Assembly (NCBI GenBank): GCA_033439795.1
Contig: JAUTDP010000003.1
Span: 2,790,001 to 2,854,000 of the forward strand
DNA from: Sordaria brevicollis
Taxonomy: Eukaryota; Ascomycota; Sordariomycetes; Sordariales; Sordariaceae
Length of the DNA: 64,000 bases
Direction: 5' to 3'
Shown here: one piece after another, positions 24,877 to 37,139 of the stretch
Position numbering within the stretch: the stretch's first letter is position 1
How the letters are laid out: each line of letters starts with the position of its first letter
Position numbers and translations under genes: made by a program
The notes under the pieces: generated by a model
What the model was told of the DNA's origin: nothing
Databases searched by the model: none
What the model saw: only the letters and a program-made list of their open reading frames with translations

Positions 24877-27800
24877 GTTGGCGTGTTGTTGTTAGACGTG
24901 CGTGTGAAGTCGGGTTGATGCCGGGCTTCGGAGCAGCAGGAGAGTTGCGGAAAAGAGAGAAAGGAACACCTGGAAGCCTTTCTGGGAAACAAGTTGCGAG
25001 AAAGATCAAAACAACTTTTTTGGCCCACGCGGACCCGAAGCAATGGAGAAATAGGAGGTGGTGTATCGGGACGACTCAAGAGTAACAGCGAAACATGCAG
25101 AGGGGTTGAGCGTGGCCAGGCCTGTTGTCTTGTATAAGTGGGTGGCAGATTGGGCAGGCCACTGTACGGGACTTGGTGACTTGGGGGGTGACCAGTAGCG
25201 AGTGGGAGCAGGGTGACAGCAAGGGCGGCAACAGGGGTGCTCGCTCTTGGCTGGCCGAGTCAGCGGCAGGATGGCACCTCTTCGTCCGCTCCGCACGCTT
25301 TTCCAATTTTTTTTTTCGCACCGCTAGCAGCTTTCTCTTCACAGGTTCTGGCTGTGTTCGGTCTGCAGGTGCTGAGCTTGGCTGATCTTGTTGGGCTGGT
25401 CGGCCTGGCGAGCCTGGGCAGAAACGGCGAGGTCCCCGCGCCTCGTTCGTGGGCCCGAAACTACCTAGTAAAAGCTCCCCTTACAACTTTTTGGTGGAGT
25501 CAGATGCTCCGTTCGTGAGACCCCGTACACCTAGGAAGAAACGTGGGACGGACGATGGCCGCTATCAAAAACGTCGACCAGCGACCTGAGGTGGATTGAT
25601 GATGCTGCCGAATTAGCGGCAGCTTGGCATGTGACGGCCTGTGATTTCGCTTTTTGAGATTCTGGGACAATCGTATTGTCCGTCTTTCGGAGTTCTTGTT
25701 GGACCACACGACGCAGGTCCAGCTGACGATGTTCAGGTACCAGCGGGTAGAGGCTGGCGGGAGCAATATCGAATTGCAGGATGCAGATGATGACAGCAGG
25801 AAAGGTAACCTGTAGATGTGTACTGGCTTGTAGCCTTTGGACCCTGACGGGAAACTGTAGACTGAATGGCAGTAACTTGGGATCCCAGTTGATGATCCAG
25901 GCTGACCAGCAATATGAATCCAGTAGTTGTAGGTACCGGCTTATACAGATGCAGTCAGCGACGATCAAAACCAGCCAACAGGCGCCCGGTCCAGTGGCTC
26001 GGAAATTGACCTTGAGATCGCGGGGAAGGGATTGGGATCAGCCCGAAGAGTGAATGTCTCTGATCGTCTCAAAGGCAGGCGGCTATCGAGTGCCAATTAG
26101 GAATAGTGGTAGTTGATGGAAGGAATGGATGCAAGTTGCTGGCTAATGTTGTGTGGTCTGGGACATGGGATGACAGAAAGGACAGCCCCAGGCTTTGGAG
26201 CGGTCAATCGATCGTGGCCGGTACAATGGAAATGAGAGAATGTCGTCAAGTGACGAGAAACAAAAGGCCGTGAAGCCAAGGAAAGGTAGTGGTATCTTTG
26301 GAAATCGGCAGAGGGATGGAATTGTTGGTGTTAGTTTGGTTGTGGAGAAGACCGAGGGTTGCTCCCCTCTGGGCTGTGATGAGATCGGAGCCGTCGAGAT
26401 ATCAAACGAAGTCAAAAGGTTTAGGCGGCAGGAAACAGTGGACATGTGGACAGCTGTGGGGGCTTGTCTGGGGTGAGTTTGGGCGATCATGGGTGAGTAG
26501 ACCGCGCTTGCCGGGTTGCCAAAACACTGATGACGCTAGGGCAAGAGCCTCTGAACCTCTTGCTGTCCATGCTCACAGGGGCAACCCGGCCAAGACAGGA
26601 CAACTGGAAGACAACTGCAACTCTTGTAAAATTTCAACGTTGCAGCTAAATCTCCGGTCTGGGACTGTTTCTTTCATGATGGCCATGGACCACGATATGG
26701 AGCCGAGGTCAGGAACGAGAGCGTAAACAACAAACAGGAGGCAAAGTTCAGAAACACGGGCGAGACCCATGAGGCCAAAGTTGAGCATGGAGCATGGATG
26801 CTGGCCTGTTGATGCAAAAGTATCTTGCCGGTGTCAGAGACATGTAAAAGTGACACTCCCCAGGGGCTTCCGAGTTTGAACCTCTCTCCTAGTCTCTCCG
26901 TCTGTATCCGGCCTCTTTTCTACCGAAACGAGGGCTCTCCTGGCCTTCTCGTGGATTGCCCAGCATTGGCAGCAACAGCAATATCGTGAGTGTGATGTCA
27001 AGGAAACAAAATTTCATGTTTAAAATGGCTCTACTATCGAATGTTTTCCAAGACTGCGTCGACCCACACCATGATAAGCTTCTGGTTCCCGTCACATGCA
27101 ATGGCCTATGAGCGGTATGGGAGAATAATGGCAGTATATATATAGCGAACGCCGAGACGGGGTCTATGGGACCACTCCTCACAGGCCCCAAAGACAGAAA
27201 TCAACAGGCTGATGTGATGAGATCGCCTGCTGCGAGCCTGCGGCATTGCGGACGGTAGTAGTCCAAGCTCGAAAAATAGTGCACACGTGTAGTGCTTGTA
27301 TTTAGGGTAGTATCTCAATTTGGCACGGGAGGTTCGTGGGCTCCGGTGAGTTCCTCAAGTTGGAGATGCTTCTCCCACCAGTTTCCTAAACCGTAAACTT
27401 TTGAGGCCTTGGCTCCGATCATTTTCCACTATAGCATACGGGTCGAACCGGTTCCATTGAACATGTTGTTTTCTTATTCACGCCTCTCGAACAACTCTTG
27501 TGTGCATGAATGTCAAATGGTGAGACTTTTGCTTCATAAAGTTGACAGCCTGAGAAGGAGCGAAGGGGTTCGGCGGGTGCTCAATGCGGTCGGCGGACAG
27601 AGCGGCCGTGCACCGCTGTCGCAGAAATGTCGAACCCTTGCGAATAACGACCCACCTCGCTCATGCAAGATGGAATCCACACGACCATCCCACTCACTGA
27701 TTGGCTAACTGAAACATTAGATCGGTCTTGGCAACTGGTTCCTGGCGCGTATTTCCAACTTCGTCCCTTCCCGTCCAGACGGAATTCGGGACTCGCACTT

Positions 27801-30236
27801 CAACCTTTTCTTCAACCATCGCCGTCATCGTGGCTTGCGATATCATTAGGGCAACTCAACATGAAGCTATTCCACCACTTCCACGTGGGCTTCCCATACC
27901 ATATCTCTTGTGGGGATTCATCTCTCAACACCAAGAAGCTCATCCCAGTCTATAATCGCGTTTTCACTCTTGTCCCGAGGCACAGACAGCCAGGCCTGTT
28001 TTCCATCCTTTAAGAGCAAGGCAGCCTCTCATAGTCTCTCATCGCCAAGTCGTGAACAGGTGCATCTCGGATGCTATCTAAGCGCCCTCACTTTTCACCG
28101 AAACGAACCGTCGCAACCTATTCACCGCCAGCGAGTTGAGGTATTGGTTGAACGCATTGCCAACGTTCTGTGACAGTGACAGTGACTCAGACAAAGCAAC
28201 AGTCATGATCTTCAGCTGGATAAATCAGACTTTGCATATGATGACCTTTGGTTGCCAATATCACAGTCATCAAAATGACACACGAACACCAGCTTATGCC
28301 GGGAAGAATCGTTCGTCGGGACCCTCTTAAACCACAAGGTGAGCGGAGAGATGAACAGAACGGGTTGAACCCAAAATAACATACTGAATCACTCCACCGC
28401 CTCGAATTTGGGTTGAACATGACAACTTACTCCCTATCACTGGACTGGTACTCGGAATGGAGGTGCCGTAGGATGAGAATCACCAGTCATTCAGTCGACA
28501 CTACCAATCATCAAGCATCACAACCGACATCTTCCTCGAGACCGCCTTTGTACCTTCTCCAATCTTCCTTCAACCTTCATTACGAGCTGTTCATCTTTAC
28601 TTCAGTTCGCTGCTGCACCAGGCCACGTCTGAGGCCTCAGACAGCCCCGGCGCTTATAGGTGATGCTTATGAGGCTGCCATAGTTGCATTCGCAAAGCTC
28701 GAATGATTCCAACAACGGTGCCTCAACGGCGCAGCAATGTGCGGAATGTCAAAAGAATTCTTCGGGATCCGCGATGTTACCAAAGAGAGGACATGGTTCG
28801 GCACCTTCCGGGCATCGATCGGCAGTCCCGCCGGGTCTCCCAACGGGCCAGACCTAACTCAGGTGGGCTAGGGGTCAAACTAAAAGACTGGCCTTCTCCT
28901 GCATGCTGAAGTTGTTTCGAACTGGAACCCAAAAGACATTCCCATCGGGTAGCACGGATTTTATAATATCAAGATGACGAGCTGCAAATTTCGAGGATAA
29001 CTGACCCCAGGGCTGTCCAACATGATGGCAACTTGTGGAGGACAACTCAGGAGTGACTGACCGTTCAACCAAGCCCATGAATAAAGGCTACTATATACAA
29101 AGCAGCGCCGAGTAAATCTCCAGTGGTTTGTACATTTTTCTACCTCACAGTCATAAAGGACATGGATGACATCGACCACTTCATGTCCAACTAAGGGTTG
29201 GAGTTGGCATAATATTAAATCAAGTTATTTTATTCCATCGCCCGGGTTTTAAGAGTTTGGTCACTGGATGACACTCGTCCCGTTCTGCTTCCGGTTTGTG
29301 ATGCGTGGGGCAATTTCCGTATTAGACAAAGTCGCGACATCAACGAGTGTTTCTCCTGGTTCTAACCTTTCCTATCCGCATGATTGTAACATCAGGAAAC
29401 AACACCAAGACTCCCCGCACCTAGGTATAGGAAAGCAAAGCATACTAAGTTCTCATATTTCCCTTCTCCCCAGGAATGCCAGAAGAAAATTTTCCAGGAA
29501 CCATCATGGGATTTTCAACCACGAGGGCCATTTGCCTACCCACAACACTCCCTTCCTCAACCTCAAATCACACATTCCCGCGGTTACTTCTTAGTTCTAT
29601 GCTACTTAACATGTTTTCCATTTCTCATCAAGGTGGTAGAGCTACTTCAACCGACCAAGACACACAGAACCAAATTATGTGTTTCGGGCCGGTTACACAA
29701 CACAAAACCTCATTGTTTCACTAAAACACGGTCATTCAATGGGATGTCAAGCAAAGACACTTGACTTATTATGCCAAAGTAGTAGTAGTAGTAGTAGATG
29801 TGACAGGTTTTAGCTTAAACTCTGTGCTTCCTGAAAAAGTAACCCGTAAATTTTGGATAGGATGGAGGTTGTACAATGAGAAAAATTGACTTTGTATGAT
29901 TTGTACTGGCTGCTGTGAATGGAGCTTACCGGTGACCTGTGTAGGTATTTCGAACCGCTTCGTCGCGGTATAGTTTATACCTTCAAGGCTCCATGATCTC
30001 TCTGGGCGCTGTGTCATATGAAAAACCATCTGAAATACTCATTCACCTCATATCCTACAGAGTAGGCCGGCTTGCATCTGCCTAAATCGCTTCTTAAATT
30101 GTTATACAAATTCCCATTTTGTACACCTTCGAAACCACCTCTCACTCACCCACACATTTACCGCCCATATTGTCCATTACTGCCAAAATTGAGCTCACCA
30201 CACGCAAGCATACACCTCCTAGTGGACAAAGACAAA
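24877..30236. other. 5.4-kb gene-poor interval upstream of noxR
   Basis: No frame with recognisable homology or consistent splicing was found. It contains the noxR promoter side and the 3' flank of the copper chaperone gene. A TATA-like run (TATATATATAG, near 27135) is present but no gene could be tied to it. A short run of AGT triplets lies near 29780. Confidence 0.5.
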
Positions 30237-31421
30237 TTACAACATCCCCTTCTTAACCTCATCCTTCCTCTCCTCCCACAACGTCTTGCCCGTGCACGAG
30301 CACACCGTCTTATCATTATCCCACACGCCCGCGCTCCTCGCAATGACGCCCACCACCGTATTCTCATCATTCTCCAATGCCTTCCCCTGACTCTCATCCA
30401 CCGACACAGGCGCCACAGCAAATGCATGTCCAATGACCTCCCAGATCTGGAACGGATGGCTGAGGAAGACACTCCCATGTCCATCCTTGTTAATCTCCAC
30501 CGTTCCCACCACACCACGCGGCGCCGTCGGGTCAGACAACTGGGCCTTAGTCTCAGCCGTCAACGTCCCCGCGCCATTCCACACCGGGCCCGCCGACTCT
30601 GCACCCTTGGCCAAATCACCATACTCGCGGATCGTAGCCCGGTAAGTGCCCGGCGCGATGCCGCGCAGCGTCAGGTCGACGAGCGTGGTCGAGTTGTTCA
30701 CCTGCACCATGCGCGCCAGGCCGCGGACCATGCGGTCTGAAGCACCGGGGGCGGGCTTGATGGCGTCCAGGGTCGGCTTGTGGTACGTCTCGAGGATGCT
30801 GACGGCGGCGCCGTTGGAGGCTCCCGAACCGCGCAGGATGGCGTCCCGCCCCGTGGACTGGATGGTCTCGACGATGGCGGAGGGCGCGGCGGTGCCTTCT
30901 ATCGTGACGAGCTGCTCTTTGAGGTCGGCTGATACGTTGGTGATGCCGGGCAGCTTGTAGAGGGCGGTGGAGACGGAGTTGACGCAGCTTTGGCAGTGCA
31001 TGGGCACTGCGAAGAGGGTCTGTGAACGGGGGTTAGTGTGAGTTTGTCTCTGATGGAAGTTGGTGAAGGCGAGTGAGATATGTGGAGGTAAGACAGGCTT
31101 GGACCCTTCATCTGAAGAGATGTTTTGGATTGAGACATCAAGACATGCATGCTAACTAGTAGTGATGTGGGTGAGGAAGGACATAAGTAAACAAACCTGA
31201 AAAGGGGTTGTGATGGCGGTCATGTTGCCTGTTGTCTTCGGGTTTGACAGCTTAGGAGGAACTGGTGATGACGATTGTGACTGTGATTGTGACTGTGATT
31301 GTGACTGTGACTGCAAGTAATTGTTTCTTTGTTGCCGTTGTTGCCAAAGGTATGCGCCTCCAAAACCTGCTATAGCTAGACTAGAAATACTGATAATATG
31401 CCGGGCAGTGTAAGGTGGCAT
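30237..31421 (-). CDS. LYS7: Copper chaperone for Cu/Zn superoxide dismutase (CCS / Lys7)
   Basis: Two exons on the minus strand, 31197-31421 and 30237-31019. From the upstream Met (31421) the protein is 335 residues; from the internal Met at 31223 (MTAITTPFQ) it is 269 residues, nearer the family length. The N-terminal heavy-metal domain carries MHCQSC (MxCxxC). A SOD-like domain follows (LRGIAPGTYRATIREYGDL, GTVEINKDGHG, IGHAFAV), and CSC near the end is the family's C-terminal CxC copper-transfer motif. CCS loads copper into SOD1 and forms its disulphide, in the cytosol and mitochondrial intermembrane space. The optional extension has a hydrophobic stretch (IISISSLAIAGFGGAYLW) followed by QR-rich and SQ-repeat segments. 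Which start is used cannot be settled from sequence alone; both frames are open. It is divergently oriented to uL13m with about 970 bp between. Confidence 0.92.
31253..31312. repeat. Tandem GACTGTGATT-type repeat
   Basis: Short units alternating GACTGTGATTGTGACTGTG repeat through this stretch. On the minus strand, in the frame of the CCS long form, they encode a Gln-Ser repeat. The repeat could be translated or be part of the 5' untranslated region, depending on the start used. Confidence 0.75.
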
Positions 31422-32391
31422 CGGTATTCAAGCACAACAAGTCCAAGAGGTAGGGAATATGAGGAGAGTATAAGAGGTTGTGGTGTGAGAACAACACCAA
31501 GACAGCGATGTGATGGATTTGTATAGAAGGCGATGGAGGAGAGCCCCACGTTCGGCAAAGGAGGGGATATGACTTGAATACAACAACAGCAATTTGACTC
31601 CGATCTACGGATCACTAAAAGCCGGGGAAAATGGAACCCTTGAAGTGAGCATTCCTCTCTGTTTCTGGGGTGACCTCACTGGAGTGCGAAATGTCGTCTT
31701 CCCCATCATCGCTGCACAGAAGACGGGAAGAGATGTCGGCCTGCCAGAATGTTGATTTCAAAGCGAACGGCACCTTCCCGGGACCACTTTTTGCGGGCGG
31801 CCAACTGGAGCTCCGCTGTGTCCGGTTCCTCGGTCGGCCCAAGAGCCGGAGAAGGAAGGCACACTGGAACATCAAAGAAAGAGCGCTGCCAGTGCGCTCA
31901 GTTGGTAATTGTTAGTGCTCAACCCCAGATGCACACAAAGAGATGCAAACCACCGTAGCCGCTCAGTCCGCCAACTGCCATCGGACCGTCATTACCCCAA
32001 ATTCCCAAGTGGAAAATTTCTGGCAGCCCGAGAAAAGTGCTTGCAGCTTTTGGCTCTTGGCAGGCTCTCGGCTGCTGCCCTTCCGCGCGGAGGAGCTCCA
32101 TTCTGCGCTTCCCGTGATACCGGACCACATTTGATACCCGTTCGCCGCGACAAGCCCCGGACTTCCACCACTCGCGCCCGCCGAACCCGCCGTCCGTCTC
32201 AAACCACCCTCCGGAGCCCGCCCGATCCCGTGTCATTCAATTGACCCGGACGACAACACCTCATAGAGGTTTTCCTTTACCACCAGTCGATGAGGGACTC
32301 GTTCCCAGTGGTGCTTATACCGACCTAACCTTATCCACATCCTAATCGTCCTCTTTTTCTGTAAACCACCAACCATCACAACACCGTCAAG
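31422..32391. other. Bidirectional promoter region between CCS and uL13m
   Basis: This is intergenic DNA between two divergently transcribed genes, with no supported gene inside. Short frames on both strands lack recognisable features. A pyrimidine-rich stretch precedes the uL13m start. Confidence 0.5.
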
Positions 32392-33072
32392 ATGTCGCAA
32401 ACAGTCGGAGCTGTACGTTATTACCCTTATGACGTTGGAACACAACGATCCCACCTTGGGGTCCTGCCTTGGACACCTCAACACTCCTCTCCTCTCCTCC
32501 CAACGTCATACAGTAACTAACCTCTTTGCGACAACCAAACAGACCCGACTAGCCTACTCCCGCGTCTGGCACCACATCTCCGCCATCACCCCCCACCCAA
32601 CCCTCTCCACCATCAAGTCCCCCCCGAGGCCATCACCCCTCCCTCCCTCGGCCGTCTCGCCTCTCGCATCGCCACCATCCTGATGGGCAAGCACAAGCCG
32701 ATCTGGGACCCCTCTACCGACTGCGGCGACTACGTGGTCGTGACCAACTGCGCGGCGCTCTACACCACGGGCCACAAGAAGTGGCGCAAGACGTACTACC
32801 GCCACAACACCCGGCCCGGTTCGCTTCAGGCCATCACCATGGATGCGCTCATGGAGAAGCACGGCGGTGCTGAGGTTCTGCGCAAGGCTGTGAGCGGCAT
32901 GCTGCCCAAGAACAGGCTGCGCGATAAGCGCCTGGCGAGGCTCAAGGCGTTTGAGGGCGATGCGCACCCGTACAAGGATAACTTGGTTAGGTTTGGTGGA
33001 AAGGTGGTCGGTGCCCCTGGGTGGGAGGAGGCGGTTAAGGCTATTAGGGAGGCGGATATGAAGAGGATATGA
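32392..33072 (+). CDS. MRPL23: Mitochondrial large-subunit ribosomal protein uL13m (yeast Mrpl23), with apparent one-base deletion
   Basis: Exon 1 is 32392-32412 (MSQTVGA) and exon 2 is 32543-33072; the intron has a GTACGT donor and an ACAG acceptor. The first part of exon 2 reads TRLAYSRVWHHISAITPHPTL and matches the N-terminus of fungal L13m. The rest reads LGRLASRIATILMGKHKPIW, then CGDYVVVTN and VSGMLPKNRLRDKRLARLK, the core of the family, ending MKRI. The two parts are in different frames. The switch lies in a run of seven C at 32619-32625; eight C would join them into a 183-residue protein. With 551 nt the model is one base short. Because mitochondrial translation needs this protein, an indel in the sequence data is the simplest explanation. 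A true frameshift mutation is the alternative. Confidence 0.88.
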
Positions 33073-34019
33073 GGAACCAATCCGTGAGCCATTGTGTGTG
33101 GAAGGGCGGGAGAAAGTCACTGGGTCTGGCTATCTTCTACTCGTGAAGCATGGGGAGGATGTCAGAAGGCCGGAGGAGAAGGGCGACGTAAGAGACGAAA
33201 TCTACATGAACCCGTTCACGAACCGACACCGCCTTGTTGAACAAGGGCCCAAGGACTCTGCCAGCTTGTGAGGAAGATACGTGTGGGCAACGACGTGATT
33301 GGAGTGGGATATCTCCTACGGTGTCGTTATTTCGGCCGGCTGAAGGGTACTTGACTGTTCAATTCACGGGCTGTGCCGCCAGTGTCAAGTCTGTATATTA
33401 CGTGGGAAGCCGGTCCATGAGCGTTACGCCCCGTTAAGGACCGTGTATGAAACTTGGGTTAGAAAAATTAGGGCCTCTCAGTGTACAAATACATCACTCA
33501 ACAAGAACCATGATTACGACGAATCTGAGGGCGCCTTGACCTCGTCCTGTGCTTTTTTTTTTTTTCTCAGTATCTGGCACAAGCTGTGAATAGTCGGATC
33601 GCTATGCCCATCTAGTGGATTCATCATCAAGGCGGTAGCCACTAGCCAGGCGAATCATTCTGAAGCCATGAAACATGCACATGAACATGCAGGTGGTGTC
33701 CCAGCAATGCACACTAGCAGCTCTTCTCGGGTGGGTGGTTGTTCATATAGGGAAGTTTATTTGGTTTACCCCTGAAAATCAGCACGCGCCTGATAAGATA
33801 GATGTACATGTAGCCTTGCTCATGCTGATCCGTTGTACAAACAAATGTGTCAACAACATTCCATCCGTCTTTCCATCCTTTAGGAATCATACGCCTGCCC
33901 ACCAGCCCGCTCCATCACAGTTCTTTGGAGGGGAAATGCTTGAAAAGAAAACAGAAAAATGATGATATCATAGAAGAAGGGAAGAAAACACATGCAACTT
34001 TTGGCTCAAACAAGACTCT
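33073..34019. other. Convergent 3' flanks of uL13m and uricase
   Basis: Both neighbouring genes end into this interval. No coding frame of interest and no repeat beyond a short T run near 33551 were seen. Confidence 0.5.
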
Positions 34020-34970
34020 TTACGAGCGAGAAACCTCGCACTTGATGAGTCCGTTGGGACCAGACTGGGGAGCAAACACCTCGGCGTCCTTGCCGGTGTT
34101 CTGGAGGCCCTTGTGCCAGCTAAGGTCTGTTTTTGTCGAGTGTTAGCTGTCTGTCTTCGTCTGGAACTTTAAAACTGGAAATTACTCACCAACTTCAAAG
34201 TAGTGCTTGTTGGGAAGCGAGTAGTTGGTCTTTTCGGCCTCGGGCACCGCATCCAAAATCTTCTCGCACATCTTGTACATGGTGGCCTGGACCGACGCCG
34301 ACTCGTCCTCCGCAAATGTCTTGAGCGTGATCTGGCGGGCAGCCTCCCACGCAGCGTCGAAGCGCTCAACACCCTCCTGGACGGCGGCCAGGTTGTCGAA
34401 CTTCTTCCAGGTCCAGCCGGCATCAACGTCGGTAGAGAGAATGCGGTCCCACGTCTCCTTGAGGGTGGTGAACTCGTCACGGACGAAGCCGTGGAAGGCG
34501 GAGCCGGTGCTCTTGAGCACCTGGAGACCGACGATACCGCTCTTGATGGAGATGCCGTCACGAGTAACGGTGGCCTCGACATTGCGGGTCTCCTGGCCGT
34601 CGCGCAGGAAGCTGTGGGGATGGGGCTGGCCGTCGATAACCATGCGCGTCCAGCGGTGGACAATCACGTTGATGTGGGCGGCGCTGATGTGGGCGTACTT
34701 GTCGAGGAAGTGCTGGCCCAAGATGCTGGCGTACAACTCGGGAGGGTTGACGGGGTGCTCCTTGGCCTTGATGTAGATGGTGTTCTTGATGGAATCGGTG
34801 GCGACCACGACGCTGTTGTCGGCCTGGGTGTACGAGGTCTCGATCTCGCCCTCGAGAAGGCAGCAGACGGTCATCTCGGTGACGGACTGCTGGCCAGTCT
34901 TCTCATCCTTGTGGACCTTGTAGACGCGGACATTGTCCTTGCCGTAGCGAGCAGCAGAAAGGCGAGCCAT
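34020..34970 (-). CDS. Urate oxidase (uricase)
   Basis: Two exons on the minus strand, 34190-34970 and 34020-34126, give 888 nt and 295 residues. The intron has a GTGAGT donor, a GCTAACA branch point and an ACAG acceptor. The start at 34970 gives MARLSAARYGKDNVRVYKV; another Met 10 codons upstream is less likely. Conserved landmarks are Lys in ARYGK, Thr in VATDSIKNTIY and His in LSWHKG (the catalytic Lys-Thr-His set of the family), plus HRWTRM and TLKETWDRILSTDVDA. Uricase oxidises urate to 5-hydroxyisourate in purine breakdown, normally in peroxisomes. The protein ends IKCEVSRS and stops where well-known fungal uricases continue to a C-terminal SKL-type signal, so no canonical peroxisomal targeting signal is visible. 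The gene lies about 850 bp from the RIP-mutated transposon on its 5' side. Confidence 0.94.
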
Positions 34971-35818
34971 GGTGGTGTTTTTTGACCGGACGGGAAGCAT
35001 ATGTATAGACTTCTGAAGAGGTGTTCTCGGCTCGAAGTTGAGGAGAACTGAAGGGTGCGGGAAATTTGAGATCCGGGAATAGAGAGGAAGACTAGTAGTC
35101 TATTGTGCGATGGCGTCAAGTTCAGAGAGGAACTTAGGGCAAGAGTGTCCGGCAAGCAAATCCTATGCTTACTACGGCGGCAGGGGTGGGTATCGTGTCG
35201 GGTGTGAGCTGAAGAGTGGTATCTGAAAGATGGAGAAATAGCAGGGGCAAAGGACAAAGAGATCTTCACTTGAGACTGCACTGAGTCGGGGGCAGGAGCT
35301 TTGAGGAGTTATATATCAACTTTGGGGAGCTTCATCCCAAAGTGTCTATCGGAGGAGGCACGCGACTTCCCCCTTCCCACCATCTCCAACAACCAAACCT
35401 AGGTACCTCAGATCGGCCCTTGACCGAGCGTTCCATGTGGTAACGCAGCTTGGTAACAAGTCTGAATAACGTCCGATAACGAAATGGCCACAAAAGGGAC
35501 CATATCGGAATGCGCCTTGGAGCGCAGCTGAGGACCAGGCCAGTGGCGCGCGGCCTTCCGCCCGGTTGCCCATGTCCGGGAAGACAAGACGTTCAGGACG
35601 TTCCCGCGGCGGTTCCTGGCGGCCCATCCAAATGCTTGGTTTGACGGCAGGGAACGGTTGGCCTTGCCTTTTGGTTTGTGGGGAAAATCAAGTAACGTCG
35701 AGCTCCTCAGATGGGGTGGGCCCTCCGGAGTCCGCCGAATGCCACGGGATTTCCATACTGAAGGCTGAACGGCCGCTACGAGCTCACGGCCCCAGGGGCA
35801 CTTCCGTTGTTTGGACCC
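34971..35818. other. Upstream region of uricase, up to the transposon
   Basis: Probable uricase leader and promoter. No RIP signature is visible here; the composition changes abruptly at the transposon edge. Frames on the minus strand up to 35944 have no recognisable similarity. Confidence 0.5.
35309..35317 (-). promoter_or_regulatory. TATA-like element upstream of uricase
   Basis: Read on the minus strand, the sequence is GATATATAA, about 340 bp before the uricase start codon. It is a candidate core-promoter element by sequence resemblance only. Confidence 0.25.
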
Positions 35819-35826
35819 TTCATTCT
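35819..35826 (+). repeat. Left target-site duplication (TTCATTCT)
   Basis: TTCATTCT sits directly outside the left inverted repeat and is repeated in the same orientation at 39409-39416, outside the right one. The identity extends two more bases (CG), so the duplication could be 8 to 10 bp, depending on where the repeat is taken to start. Confidence 0.75.
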
Positions 35827-35918
35827 CGAGCCGGATAAAGCGACTGTGTGCCTTTCTTAACCTCCTGTGTAGGGACTTGTCTGACCAATAGCACAACCGT
35901 ATTAGCGCCCGCCAAATC
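35827..35918 (+). repeat. Left terminal inverted repeat of the transposon
   Basis: It reads CGAGCCGGATAAAGCG, continues through CCTTTCTTAACCTC and GACCAATAGCACAACC, and ends GCGCCCGCCAAATC. It matches the reverse complement of 39286-39408. Differences between the two copies are mostly C-to-T or G-to-A (for example CTGTGTG against TTATATG), as expected if the right copy was hit harder by RIP. Confidence 0.88.
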
Positions 35919-37139
35919 AATACCAAAGTGACATGGCACAACATCTGTACTAAAATCTATGAATAATAAGTTATATATGAGGTTTTTCAAAATGCCGATT
36001 TACGTATAAGAGTATTAAAATTGTAGAGTTTTTATTATTATATAAATAATTAAAATTACAATTATTATTAATAATTTTAAATTTTAAATTATATTTAATA
36101 GAGTAGTTAATAAAAGTTTGTAGTAACCTATAACCGTAGCGCCGCCTGTTAAGTAAATAGCGGTAATTAGTAATCGTTATATTTATTATCTTCTATTTTA
36201 ATATATTATTAATATTAGGGGGGAGGAAGAGGAGGAGGAGGAGGTTATTGAAATTACTATTAGAAGGGGAGAAGAGGGGGGGGGGGAGGTAAGTGAAATT
36301 ACGGGTATTAATATTACGAAGAAGGTTAATATTATAAAGGAGGTGGCGGTATTTAGTATTATTACGAAGGATGCGGTAATCTTTAATATTATTATAAATT
36401 TATTATACCGTTATATAAGAGTATTATTATAAGCGTTATCGATATAGGGATATATTATTATATTTATATTTACTATATTTATACCTCCTATTATTATATT
36501 ATTCGTAATTATATTTTGAGTTCTTCCTTTCGTTGATGGAATTTTATTATTTCGTCGATTTAGGCTTATAGCTTCGCTACTTCTTACTTCGTACTCTTTA
36601 TTACTACCCGCGCCTTTATTTCCTTTTAGTTCGCTAATATAGTTTTTATTATCCTCTTTTTTTTAGGAAGTTATATTGAAGCTTTAGGGAGGGTATTGTA
36701 AAATAAATTATATTATACCGAAGTATTAAAAGTATTAGGGGGAGGGTTAGCGGGTATAGGTTGGGCGCTATTGCGAGCTTTTTAGCGGTTTATAATTATT
36801 AGGAGGGGGTCCTTCTCTTTGCGTAATATTAATTAATTTTTTAGTAAAGGCTTCTTTAATTTTAATTATTAATATTTATCGATTAAGTTTTAAAGTATAA
36901 TACCGCTAGTTTGTATAATATCGAATAAATTATATTAATAAAGTAATTTAAATTATTTTATAAAGTAATTTAAATATCGTTTCTTTATTTCTATTAAGTT
37001 ATAATTTTTAATAATAATATAATTAGCTAGTTTTATTTACCACTATAATAATTCGAGGTAAATAAAATTAATAATAAATTTTACGCATATTAATATAATA
37101 TAATTATATTAGGTTATATTCTTCGATATTTATATTATA

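Noticed and set aside
30072..30740. 222-codon plus-strand frame
   Set aside because: It is antisense to the copper chaperone exon, rich in His, Leu and Arg as expected for a shadow.
34203..34985. 260-codon open frame on the plus strand
   Set aside because: It is a complementary-strand shadow of the uricase exon; uricase homology is unambiguous on the minus strand.
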